Of a DNA stretch of 19,700 nucleotides, positions 7,901 through 15,340 are shown piece by piece. Location of the stretch: NCBI RefSeq assembly GCF_937873925.1, contig NZ_CALNAT010000107.1, forward strand, positions 1-19,700, given 5' to 3'. The position numbers and the translations under genes are program-made. Positions within the stretch are counted from its first letter, which is position 1; every line of letters starts with the position of its first letter. Below the pieces are notes generated by a model, which saw nothing but the letters and a program-made list of their open reading frames with translations, was not told the DNA's origin and made no database searches. Origin of the DNA: an uncultured Proteiniphilum sp. (GTDB lineage: Bacteria; Bacteroidota; Bacteroidia; Bacteroidales; Dysgonomonadaceae).

Positions 7901-7993
7901 GAAGATATCGTCTGACATACAAGAAGCAAGTATTAGCATGGACAGCACTCCTGCAAAGAACTTCAAAAACTTATTATAAAATTTAATTACCAT
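4979..7993 (-). CDS. Large fimbrial tip-like lipoprotein, cassette 2 (DUF4906/Mfa-like, BACON-like, alpha/beta end)
   Basis: The 1004-residue protein has a lipoprotein signal (lipobox ILASC, Cys25) and an Arg60-Ala61 site in SALRAIS that fits the arginine-specific maturation known for type V pilins. Residues about 40-385 form a fimbrillin-like region with the conserved NHRYIFGINKVSGPGY (341-356). Residues about 390-495 look like a BACON-type beta domain, ending PVTVTQG. More beta-rich sequence follows to about 725. The last 275 residues (MKIMGLANHIHYGYNVAVF, PDIIVLGYD, YLKKGGVLIALNEG, FVWFGDGGF) look like a glutamine-amidotransferase/ThuA-type alpha/beta fold, with no catalytic Cys visible at the expected turn. 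It is the last operon gene, 30 bp after the Mfa2-like gene. Role inferred: accessory or tip subunit that could bind a ligand. The exact family name is uncertain. Confidence 0.8.
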   Translation of the reverse strand: MVIKFYNKFLKFFAGVLSMLILASCMSDDIFTPGIEKMNGESVVTFSIQVPGTSTPSALRAISLSDENEVKEIDIVVFEPGGGEYVYRTGCSGSAISDSGTNARLKTFTVNMRQGEFDVVVLANARSIIGDISLNGLTKEAALAQMEARMPESGKWPTSPFSPFPMWGDIGDVDIDDTTDLTGDNKVILTRMVARVDVQIAAENFLLTSVDVYNYNTAGTLVPKAADWDTTTDPDAPRVTAPHIPSSSTLTKGPVTYHDDCIDTGNNQCIREIYIFEAENHSDAGHTKGKGLLDRTCLVIGGIWDANGDSDLTNDGPPTYYRVDFSHGNGVSQQYLDVLRNHRYIFGINKVSGPGYEDSNTAFISGPVNIEAEVLEWNEVNMGNIAFDGQFVLSVSQDKFTFFQNACSVKEDENVLYVFTDYETDGQSGWYIEKIESATPGVAPGWLTLTPNVGAANNKTEIVLTYEANNTGEDRTVIVWFAAGRLRYPVTVTQGIMPRISLNIVDPVTGQPLRELIFDAAVGQIPGAQSFMVNWEPKLADVTVLNVTVAANPFPSGSGAPANGTIAGGAGTVTYHIQPPAITGNEVIEFPFLDKTSKVDFTVTNGISYETRSILLRQINYNFIAKPEVFYRLDGSTYSLPVRCNTSWRIKEIKEYPSSEGKTFFNLKSSDNLRVGAMGGYNVGGEPVTFTVVDDRTFGGHVDVVFENTENKFGEHTVRLQFALPKMKIMGLANHIHYGYNVAVFANNNDAYTFLSSPSNFGLTSGSTVPSMGFEFRGPLATGIIENSTLQGYLNEKPDIIVLGYDLYINAVQGQMFADYLKKGGVLIALNEGNGLSVQNLMRAVFEDNTITQLARNGAGAIYKLPNIDDPILNGPFGDLRGLQWGEDALWTMTASNIPLNDIIVYSNASDVSGGTSFTELTAFRHKELGFVWFGDGGFVSSDDHTSPTICPFMLDAEKRPVHKSNYGLSAINRYNVYNSQLFANMIYWGILYSLENNRQSEND

Positions 7994-8023
7994 AATTTTA
8001 TTGTTTTCTGTCCTGTTTATACC

Positions 8024-8893
8024 TTAAAACTCTTTCCAAACTGCTTCTTCGCCCCATGGCGTAATAGATACGATGACAGTGACGCTCGATTTCAATTCAA
8101 TCAATACGTGAGTGGTCAGCCCTTTTTCTACGGTAATCGGTTGGTCGCCATTATATACCGATACGCTGGTTATCAACTCTGCCCCGTGATATATATCTAT
8201 ATATATTTCCGACTCCGGGATCATATTGAACAGGGGTATGAAAAACTCCTCCCTGCCTCCATTTGTAACGAATGCCCCGGCAGGACGGTACGCAACCTTG
8301 TCTCCATATAGGTTGCCGCTGAAATCAATACCCCAATAGGTTTCCCGGACAACCACCGAATAATCGTCATCTTCGTAGCCTGTAAAGCCTTTAAGATTGC
8401 GGATGGTAATATCCATATTTCCGGTTTCCCTGTATATGGGCAGGAGGTGTTCGTCTTTCATTTCCTCATTGGTCGGATAGATATACCCCCTGAACAGGTC
8501 ATCGGGAGAAATGCCGTATGCGACTGTTCGCGTAACGCATAGTAGAGTGATGCCGCTTTCGTCCATGGGGGTGCCGGGAGTAAATTGCGGAACATTTTGA
8601 TTCCCTCCGGCGAGATTACCCCATGCAACAATATGCATATCGCCTCCATCTGGCGGGATTATCGTGACGCTCACTCCAACATTCGTCCTGATCTGCTCTA
8701 CAAAGCGTTTTTCACCGTCGAATATAAACATCACCACATCGCCTACATCTTCTGATGTAAGTTCTTTGCCATCGTTGTCGTATGCTTTTACGATAAAAGA
8801 ATATCCCTTTTCCGGACAATCGCTTACATCTTCTTTGATACATCCTGTTACCAGCATTGTTAGAAAAAGTGCGACGACAGAAATACACTTCAT
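8024..8893 (-). CDS. FimB/Mfa2-like fimbrial anchor lipoprotein, cassette 2
   Basis: The 289-residue protein begins with a lipoprotein signal (MKCISVVALFLTMLVTGC, Cys18) followed by IKEDVSDCP, the Cys-containing start typical of Mfa2-family anchors. Further Mfa2-like landmarks are VMFIFDGEKRFV, IVAWGNL (about 88-94), MDITIRNLKGFTGYEDDDYSVVV, EFFIPLFNMIP and the final ITPWGEEAVWKEF. There is no arginine processing site near the N-terminus, as expected of the subunit that stays lipid-anchored in the outer membrane and limits pilus length. It is 147 bp downstream of the second fimbrillin gene and 30 bp before the tip-like gene. It is clearly a paralogue of the cassette 1 anchor, which also ends WGxExVWK. 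Confidence 0.88.
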   Translation of the reverse strand: MKCISVVALFLTMLVTGCIKEDVSDCPEKGYSFIVKAYDNDGKELTSEDVGDVVMFIFDGEKRFVEQIRTNVGVSVTIIPPDGGDMHIVAWGNLAGGNQNVPQFTPGTPMDESGITLLCVTRTVAYGISPDDLFRGYIYPTNEEMKDEHLLPIYRETGNMDITIRNLKGFTGYEDDDYSVVVRETYWGIDFSGNLYGDKVAYRPAGAFVTNGGREEFFIPLFNMIPESEIYIDIYHGAELITSVSVYNGDQPITVEKGLTTHVLIELKSSVTVIVSITPWGEEAVWKEF

Positions 8894-8962
8894 ATACCTG
8901 TATTGTAAATACCTATTTTTATTGTTGAGTTCTTAGGGATATGTGCCATACTCAAACAGCGC

Positions 8963-9022
8963 ATACCAACAAGGTGTGGTATTGAACAGAAAGTGCCGCC
9001 GCTACACCTGAAAGCAGCGGCG
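8963..9022 (-). promoter_or_regulatory. Two hairpins between second fimbrillin and its anchor gene
   Basis: Reading the minus strand, the 147-bp gap holds a GC-rich stem AGCGGCG/CGCCGCT (arms 9016-9022 and 8997-9003) and then a second stem ATACCA/TGGTAT (arms 8977-8982 and 8963-8968). No long T run follows, so this is more likely an mRNA-stabilising or partial-termination structure than a full terminator. It sits at the same place as the hairpin after the first major fimbrillin gene. Confidence 0.55.
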
Positions 9023-9040
9023 CTTATGCATGCTGTAATT

Positions 9041-10123
9041 TTAGAATTCTTTGCCAAGAGTAACAGGAATCCAATCGTTGATAGAAATTTCCACGTCAAA
9101 TTTAGCTCTTTCAACAGGCTTGGTCGGGTCGGGTTCTCCTCCTCCGCCAGTTCCGGGATCGGTACTGAGGGTAATGGTGATGTTATAACTGTGACCGCGT
9201 TCCACACCGTTATCTACAGAACCTGTACTAAACATTTCGTAGGGGGTGAGGTGTACCGGAAAATAAGTCAGTTTTCCGTCAAATTCTCCGACAAGGGTTA
9301 CGATAGTCGGAAACTCATCGGCAGCGGTAGCTTTATTCTCAAATACATAATAGTGATAGGTAGTTGTAAAATCATCGGCAGCGATATCATTTATCAGCAG
9401 GCTGCTCCCGGCAGTAATATTTGATGCAGGCCAGAATCCAAAACTATCATTTTGGATACCTGAAATCCATCTCATAGGATCAGGGACAAGGGTGGTTCCG
9501 AAGAGCTTAGTGTTATGACCTCCGTTCAGGACTGTTACCTTTTTCAGGACAAGATGTCCATCTGTATTTGCCGCATCATATCCAGTCATATTATTTATAA
9601 TTTTCACTGTGATCCGAGCTGCGATAAAGCTGAGGGCGATGTTGCTGCTGCCTTCATAGCTGCCGCCAGCGCCTGTAGGAGTAAAAGAAAGCGCCAGGTC
9701 GCTCCCGGTTGCCCAACGCCTGGCAGACTGGTCTGCAGTGTCATCCAACGTTCCAATAAAATTGAGCAGCGCCGCTTTGCTGTTGATGCCGGTAACGTTC
9801 GTATTGTCACAGTTAGCTATGACATAGGCCTCTTTTGCACTTGTCGTAACATCGATATCTTCGATACTATTTGCGTCATTGGCCGATGTTTCTTGAGCCA
9901 GAAGTTTACCGGCAGCATCGAATACCCATACCGTAAATGTTTTTACAACATTATCAGTACTACTTGGCCCGCCTGTTGCCCTGGTCATAACCGGATCTTT
10001 GATCGAGATGGAAAGTTTAGCCGGTCGCCCATCCGGAACGATCAGATTTGCGCCATCATCTTTACTGCATGAAGCAAGGGTTATTGCTGCCAAGGCAGCT
10101 GCACATAAAACTCTGATTTTCAT
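9041..10123 (-). CDS. FimA/Mfa1-like fimbrillin, cassette 2
   Basis: The 360-residue protein is a type V pilin. It has a lipoprotein signal with lipobox LASC (Cys19), and a processing arginine in PVMTRATGG (Arg48-Ala49), where a trypsin-like protease would remove the N-terminal strand after export. Fimbrillin landmarks are VVKTFTVWVFDAAGKLL (about 59-75), AYVIANCDNT, SFIAARITVKIINNM, RGHSYNITITLS and a Gly-rich linker (GTGGGGEPDPTKP) before the C-terminal strand FDVEISINDWIPV. The linker and last strand closely match those of the first fimbrillin, so the two are paralogues. It starts 32 bp after the preceding lipoprotein gene and is followed by a hairpin-bearing gap, consistent with being made in larger amounts than its anchor. 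Confidence 0.88.
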   Translation of the reverse strand: MKIRVLCAAALAAITLASCSKDDGANLIVPDGRPAKLSISIKDPVMTRATGGPSSTDNVVKTFTVWVFDAAGKLLAQETSANDANSIEDIDVTTSAKEAYVIANCDNTNVTGINSKAALLNFIGTLDDTADQSARRWATGSDLALSFTPTGAGGSYEGSSNIALSFIAARITVKIINNMTGYDAANTDGHLVLKKVTVLNGGHNTKLFGTTLVPDPMRWISGIQNDSFGFWPASNITAGSSLLINDIAADDFTTTYHYYVFENKATAADEFPTIVTLVGEFDGKLTYFPVHLTPYEMFSTGSVDNGVERGHSYNITITLSTDPGTGGGGEPDPTKPVERAKFDVEISINDWIPVTLGKEF

Positions 10124-10155
10124 AATTATAAAAATTAAAAAGTTGAATAAAAAAA

Positions 10156-11802
10156 TTAATAAATACCGCCCTGAATGATATTGAACTTGTAACGGCGTCC
10201 ATTATGATAGGACATGTACACGATCCCGTTTCGTCTGACCTGATTCGATTCATTGGGATTCACGTACATCCCGACTGTAGCGGGGGCGTTCAGATCGAGG
10301 TGGTCCGAAAAGGCATCATCGTTGTATTTCAATTGGATCCAGTCCTGTGGACCGTCGCCGAAACTCTCGACTTTGGCCGTCGTCATATTGCCGTAATAGG
10401 TAATCCCTCCCCCGGTCGAACAGTTCGTGCCGATGAGTTGTATGGTCTTGGTCAGCGTGCCCAGGGACACGGTGATGACCGCCCCGGTAAAACCGTTTTG
10501 AAGATTGGCCCGTATATCGGTCGCGGCCACCGTTCCGGTCGTATTGATCGAGGTCGTGAGCAGCGAGATTTTCCCGTTGCCGCCACTAAGCGTGATGCTC
10601 TTGGTGGTCAGCGAGGTCGGAGCGTTGGTATATACCGTAGCCACGACGATGTCGTCCATCGCCACCGCAGGTTCGTCCATCGGATAAAACTGAAAGAACA
10701 GGGAGTTGGAGACTCCGAGATAATAGTTGCCATTGTCCGCTATTTCGAAAGATCCCAGGTCGGTAACCGTTACGGTATATTCCACATTGTTCGCAGGATT
10801 CGCCATGGCGTCGGTGAGGCTGGCGTAACCGGGACCCTTGATCTGATTGATGGTAAACTCATACAAGTTATTGCGGACGATATCCATCGGGATAGACCCC
10901 GAATCGTTGAATCCGAGCTTGTAATAGTAGATTTTACTATTATATGTTCCTTTGACGATCACGCAGGTCCCTTCTGAAGCCCGTGATTCATACACATAGA
11001 TCGGATCGGCAGCCGTGCTTTGTCCGGTCGCCGGAGAGACTCCTGATATGCCGTCGCCACCGGCGTAATAGGTTTGATTACCGGTATTGACTTTTAGCGA
11101 CGACCCCGACTGGTAAAGCCTGCCGTTGCGGGGGGCGCCCGTGATGGTCGCGCCGTCAAGATCGAAGCCGGTATCGTCGTTGGTTACCGTTACCTTGGCC
11201 ACTATGCGGGTAAGCATCAGCTTAGACGCGGTCGTTCCGATCGTGACGTTCTGGTCGATCTTGGGCAAATCCAATACGTTGGACATCGGAAGCGTCTGGC
11301 CGGGTGTATACGGTACCCCTGTGTTGTAAGGGGAGGAGAGGCTTGTCGTCAGAAGAATACCATTTACGGCATCGGCAAAACTCACGTTCTGCAATTGAGC
11401 GCTAAGATTTTCCTTGCTGAACGAATAATCTAAAGTGCCGTCCGAAAAAGAAGCGGGGGCGTTGGCTATCACCAAAATTCTTACCGCAGAGCTATACGGA
11501 TCGAGGGTGACGTAGGACTTGTTCCCGATTACATGGGCCTGCGCCGCTTCATGAAATACGGCCGCCTCTCCGCTACCTCGAAACACAAGTACCCAAGGTG
11601 TTTTCCCGATGAAATTCTCGTCAGCGATTCCGGCTCTGGAAACAGGCGTTTCGTAATCTCCCTGGACCGTGAGCACCGGGATAGTGATACGCCCGATTTC
11701 TTCGGGTTGATAAGCCAGTTCCTCACGGATACAGGATACCAAAAGCAAGGAACAGGCCAGGAGTATATCCAATAATATTTTACATTTCATAATCAAGTGC
11801 AT
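10156..11802 (-). CDS. Fimbrillin-like lipoprotein, fourth subunit of cassette 1
   Basis: The 548-residue protein has a lipoprotein signal (lipobox LVSC, Cys24) and a likely arginine processing site in ETPVSRAGIAD (Arg56-Ala57). Its first 350 residues are fimbrillin-like and contain NNLYEFTINQIKGPGY (311-326), the counterpart of the NHRYIFGINKVSGPGY stretch in the large cassette 2 tip protein. The rest is beta-rich and ends in RYKFNIIQGGIY, similar to the last strand of a BACON-type domain. A second in-frame ATG at 11790 gives a cleaner signal peptide (MKCKILLDILLAC) and may be the real start. The 4-bp gap after the 814-residue gene implies tight coupling. Probable accessory or tip pilin; its partner order is not determined by sequence. 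The gene looks GC-richer by eye than the DUF3575 and DUF3868 genes of the same operon. Confidence 0.82.
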   Translation of the reverse strand: MHLIMKCKILLDILLACSLLLVSCIREELAYQPEEIGRITIPVLTVQGDYETPVSRAGIADENFIGKTPWVLVFRGSGEAAVFHEAAQAHVIGNKSYVTLDPYSSAVRILVIANAPASFSDGTLDYSFSKENLSAQLQNVSFADAVNGILLTTSLSSPYNTGVPYTPGQTLPMSNVLDLPKIDQNVTIGTTASKLMLTRIVAKVTVTNDDTGFDLDGATITGAPRNGRLYQSGSSLKVNTGNQTYYAGGDGISGVSPATGQSTAADPIYVYESRASEGTCVIVKGTYNSKIYYYKLGFNDSGSIPMDIVRNNLYEFTINQIKGPGYASLTDAMANPANNVEYTVTVTDLGSFEIADNGNYYLGVSNSLFFQFYPMDEPAVAMDDIVVATVYTNAPTSLTTKSITLSGGNGKISLLTTSINTTGTVAATDIRANLQNGFTGAVITVSLGTLTKTIQLIGTNCSTGGGITYYGNMTTAKVESFGDGPQDWIQLKYNDDAFSDHLDLNAPATVGMYVNPNESNQVRRNGIVYMSYHNGRRYKFNIIQGGIY

Positions 11803-11806
11803 TTAA

Positions 11807-14251
11807 TTATTCTTTTACACACCGGATAGAGTTACCGTCCAAAAGACTTCTATTCGGTATATCCAGCCCGGAGGAGTCACTAAACCTCATCATCCAGCAG
11901 CTGGTTCTGCTGCCCTTTGTGGAGGTTAACAAATTAGTCATCTGGCCATCGTAGATGATTCCATAGGAGCTCACCACAATTCCAGTGTGCGGAAAAAAAA
12001 TGGACGCCTTTGTCGTGGGGTGATATACCAATGTTCCCTTGTAGGCAGTCATCGCGCCGCTGCTTACCATTGCATTTCCATCATGCAGCACTGAACCCGA
12101 ACTCAAGGTCAGGCGGCGGTCAAAAAAACCATCGGCATAATATCCGCTCAACCAAGTCTGCGGGTGATGCTGGGACTGACCATGAACGGTGAATAAGAAC
12201 GACTGCGCTATCTCCGAGATCGAAACGTCATCGGCTTGTTCCACAGAGGTGCTGCCATGGTTTGGACGCCTGTAGCCCTGCGGGCATGTCTCGAAATTGT
12301 AGCTGTCCCAATAGTTGGGCCATGTCGTCGTATTCCAGTTGGGCGGCATTCCATATTGGCTATTGTGAAGCCACGCTGCCGTTCCTCCCCACTGGAAATA
12401 ATACCCTCCTTGCGTAGGGAACTGAGTAAATACGTAGCCCCTGGGTCCCCGGTCTACTTTCACGGCGCCGGTGTTGACCGTGCCCTGCGGATCAGTAAGG
12501 TTATAAGGGGAAAACATTCTGGCATAAGGCCGGCTATTCATATTGGTCCCGGTTCCCGTTTCATCCGGTTTAAAAATATAATCTGCGGCTTCTCCCTGCC
12601 TTACATATAAAGAATAGGTTTCCGATTCGGTTGTAAGGGTTATTCTGGCATACCGGGGAGTTGCATCGGCCGAAGAGAGCTTCGATGCCAGGCCAACACG
12701 GAAGTAGATGTCGCCCGTACCGCTGACCGTAGTCGCGTTACCGGTTACCTGGTACAGTTCCGCGTTACCCGCATTTTCGGTGTTAATATTGGGATCCGGG
12801 CTTTTCTGCGTGTCCAGGACAACAAAGGTGTCTCCCGCGTCGACTGTTGCCGTCCATGCTCCCGTGTTAATGCCGAATATCAGACGCTCACCCGTTTCAT
12901 TCCAACGGTGGAAAGTGCCGATGTAAGGAAACATACTCCAACCTACGGCAGGCCTTATGGTCGTATTGATCGTGATCTCCCTTTTCAACCCATTGGCGTT
13001 CAGATATATGCGGTGAGAATAGTTTTGGCCTTCATACTGATCGACAGGAATATCAGTTTCGATGTCGATATAACCCCGGCCCGTACCCGCGTCGAAATGC
13101 AAATTCGGTGCGGAGGCTCCGGCCAGATCCGTAAAAAAATCATTGACGTTGAAAGTCGTATTGCCAGACGTATCGACATAACCGACCGGATCCACGCTTA
13201 CACTGGTTTGATCGGTCCAGAAGAATATTCTCGATACGCTTCGTTCGCTAAGATTTGTCTGAATGGCCGACACGTTCAGGCTGCGTGATATGGTGCTTCC
13301 GTCGACATTTACAGGACCCCATTCCGCCACATCCAGATTGATCTCAAGAGGCGTCTTTACTTCGGAGACCGCCGTAAAATGATAATTATACGGCATTGTG
13401 TAATTCGTCGTCCCGGAGTAATCCGTGGCATCGTTCAGGCTGAACGTACACCCCGGATTTATTCCGGAGTTCAGTTTCACCTGAAAACCGGCGACCCTGT
13501 TGAAATCGCTCTCCGGGCTAAACACGTGCGCCGGCAGAATAATTCTTTTCACTTTCATAGCCCACGCGTATCCTGCCCCGGGAGATACCGGTTCGAAATA
13601 ACCCGGATCTGCAATCAGATCGTAATTGCGTTCCGTGGCGTGCGCACCGGCATAATAACCACCTATAAGGGGTACTGCATCGGCAATATTGTTGAACGCC
13701 ACGCCGGTAAACGATCCGGACAGATCGTTTTTGGACTGCAGCGTAATATCGAACCTCACGGCTATGCGTGTCAATTGAACAGCCCAATCCGTATATGTAT
13801 TCCCGCTTACAACCACCCCCTGGGTGCCGGCGAGTACTGTCACGTTTGGATAAGACGCCGTCATGGGGATGTCGCTGTCGGAAGTAAAAGCCGATGCCGG
13901 AAATTCGATGGCGTTCAGACCTGTTTTACTGGCAATATTGTCCAGCGTCGAACCCGAAGGTTCATTGGCTACGAAAAAGAAGTCGTATAAACCAGCATGC
14001 ATCTGATGTGCAAGGGACGCATTAAGCGTAGCGCCGGAATACAAGGTATTGCTCCTTATGGCTCCTGTCGAATGATCAAAGGCCATAATCCTCAGTGACG
14101 ATATTTTGCGGTCGGGATCGGATGGGTTTAAAGCACCTCTGGTGTTGATGTTTACACTGGCAGCCCCTTCAATGTCCGGAAAGGTCTCCTCCCGGAAACA
14201 GGATTGCAGCATACACACAACTATTACGGCTAAAACCAGTTTATGTATCAT
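11807..14251 (-). CDS. Large fimbrial tip-like lipoprotein with FISUMP-like C-terminus, cassette 1
   Basis: The 814-residue protein has a lipoprotein signal (lipobox LQSC, Cys18) and a possible processing arginine in NINTRGALNP (Arg38-Gly39). Residues about 30-330 are fimbrillin/DUF4906-like (SSLRIMAFDHSTGAI, YDFFFVANEPSG, VQLTRIAVRFDITL, EINLDVAEWGPV). A central beta-rich part follows to about 570. The last 160 residues begin CPQGYRRPNHGST (656-668), continue with IFFPHTGIVVSSYG and end NSIRCVKE. This is the layout of the Fibrobacter succinogenes major domain (CPxGWRxP, a PxxG strand, SVRCVK end), often found at the end of surface proteins. By position, after fimbrillin and anchor, it is the probable tip or accessory adhesin of pilus 1. 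Its binding target cannot be read from the sequence. Confidence 0.82.
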   Translation of the reverse strand: MIHKLVLAVIVVCMLQSCFREETFPDIEGAASVNINTRGALNPSDPDRKISSLRIMAFDHSTGAIRSNTLYSGATLNASLAHQMHAGLYDFFFVANEPSGSTLDNIASKTGLNAIEFPASAFTSDSDIPMTASYPNVTVLAGTQGVVVSGNTYTDWAVQLTRIAVRFDITLQSKNDLSGSFTGVAFNNIADAVPLIGGYYAGAHATERNYDLIADPGYFEPVSPGAGYAWAMKVKRIILPAHVFSPESDFNRVAGFQVKLNSGINPGCTFSLNDATDYSGTTNYTMPYNYHFTAVSEVKTPLEINLDVAEWGPVNVDGSTISRSLNVSAIQTNLSERSVSRIFFWTDQTSVSVDPVGYVDTSGNTTFNVNDFFTDLAGASAPNLHFDAGTGRGYIDIETDIPVDQYEGQNYSHRIYLNANGLKREITINTTIRPAVGWSMFPYIGTFHRWNETGERLIFGINTGAWTATVDAGDTFVVLDTQKSPDPNINTENAGNAELYQVTGNATTVSGTGDIYFRVGLASKLSSADATPRYARITLTTESETYSLYVRQGEAADYIFKPDETGTGTNMNSRPYARMFSPYNLTDPQGTVNTGAVKVDRGPRGYVFTQFPTQGGYYFQWGGTAAWLHNSQYGMPPNWNTTTWPNYWDSYNFETCPQGYRRPNHGSTSVEQADDVSISEIAQSFLFTVHGQSQHHPQTWLSGYYADGFFDRRLTLSSGSVLHDGNAMVSSGAMTAYKGTLVYHPTTKASIFFPHTGIVVSSYGIIYDGQMTNLLTSTKGSRTSCWMMRFSDSSGLDIPNRSLLDGNSIRCVKE

Positions 14252-14289
14252 ATTTTATTTTTTCTAAATTTATATACTGAAGAAAGCTG

Positions 14290-15201
14290 TTATCCTATCG
14301 GCTTCCAAACAGATTCAACCCCCCAGGCGGCCTGTTGAAGTGTAACCCTTACATTGGTCGGATTGCCATAATCGATCAAAACATTTAAGGTTCTGTTTTC
14401 TATTGCATCAAGCATGATTGTGTTGCCTGTTTCCATATCTATTCCCGAAAATACTTCGTCGAGCATTGTCTCGCCGTGGAATATTTTAATCGATAACACT
14501 TGATCTTTCGACGGCAGCATTCTGAACAACGGCGCAATAAAATCATTCCTGGCATCGAATGACGTTTCAGGAATATAGGCTGCTCCGGCGCCAAGACATT
14601 GTCCATTGAAGTTTATTTCTTTTTTTGTTACCCCGACCACCATGGAGTAATCGGTATCGTCATGACCAGCCCACTTCTGCAAATTGCGGACGGTTATTTT
14701 CATGGATGCTACCATTCTGGTCACATACACGGTTATATGTTCTTCCGTGTTATTGTTCAGCGCGGACTTCGTCCCGTAAAGCAGGTCGTCGGGAGTCTGG
14801 AATATTACTGCGGAAGACGCTTTGGCGCTGCCCGTACTTTTGAGCGACACACGAGCGTCGCTGATATTGTTCGTCGTATTTACATCGACGCTTCCCGAGG
14901 CGGTATTGCACCAGGCCACGCACGTGAGCGGCCCTCCGCCGGGATAGTTAAGTTCTTCTTCGCGTCCGATTTCGGTATTTCTGCTGCCAAGAAATTTGCC
15001 GTGAGCATCGAAAACATAGAGAATAACATCTTTGACAAGAGACACATCACCAGGCTCCCCGCTATCTTCCGATATGAGGACCTTCACCGTAAGCGTATTT
15101 CTACAATCAGACAAATCTTCCCGGATACTGCAAGAGGCAGTCATAAGCAATATGGTCAGGCAGCTTAATACCTGCATTTTCTGTTTTAATATACACATCA
15201 T
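14290..15201 (-). CDS. FimB/Mfa2-like fimbrial anchor lipoprotein, cassette 1
   Basis: The 303-residue protein has a lipoprotein signal (LLMTASC, Cys24) followed by SIREDLSDC, the Mfa2-type start. Family-like segments are VKDVILYVFDAHGKFL (about 56-71), TCVAWCNT (93-100), YVTRMVASMKITVRNLQKW, DFIAPLFRMLP and the final QAAWGVESVWKPI. It lacks an early arginine cleavage site, fitting the membrane-anchored subunit that terminates pilus growth. Three in-frame ATGs compete for the start (15201, 15198, 15177); the last gives a compact signal peptide. It follows the major fimbrillin gene after a 139-bp gap with a strong hairpin and precedes the 814-residue gene by 38 bp. Confidence 0.87.
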   Translation of the reverse strand: MMCILKQKMQVLSCLTILLMTASCSIREDLSDCRNTLTVKVLISEDSGEPGDVSLVKDVILYVFDAHGKFLGSRNTEIGREEELNYPGGGPLTCVAWCNTASGSVDVNTTNNISDARVSLKSTGSAKASSAVIFQTPDDLLYGTKSALNNNTEEHITVYVTRMVASMKITVRNLQKWAGHDDTDYSMVVGVTKKEINFNGQCLGAGAAYIPETSFDARNDFIAPLFRMLPSKDQVLSIKIFHGETMLDEVFSGIDMETGNTIMLDAIENRTLNVLIDYGNPTNVRVTLQQAAWGVESVWKPIG

Positions 15202-15237
15202 GTCTTAATCTTGAATGTCTATTCTCTTATGAATAAA

Positions 15238-15277
15238 GCCGGGAGAAGCGGAGCGGTGCTCTGGAACCCCTCCCGGC
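15238..15277 (-). promoter_or_regulatory. GC-rich hairpin after the first major fimbrillin gene (attenuator or stabiliser)
   Basis: On the minus strand GCCGGGAG (15270-15277) pairs with CTCCCGGC (15238-15245) around a 24-nt loop and is followed by TTTATTC. It could stop part of the transcripts after the fimbrillin gene or protect its 3' end from decay. Either would raise shaft subunit over anchor and tip. The short T run argues against complete termination, and the downstream genes need read-through. Confidence 0.6.
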
Positions 15278-15340
15278 ATAAAAACCTGTTTCTATAATCT
15301 ATAGCATCCTAAATATACGCCTGATAAACATCGGGCTCCA

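Noticed and set aside
10204..10977. Plus-strand open frame of about 257 codons opposite the 548-residue fimbrillin-like gene
   Set aside because: Antisense shadow with low-complexity His/Arg/Gly-rich translation and no promoter or motif.
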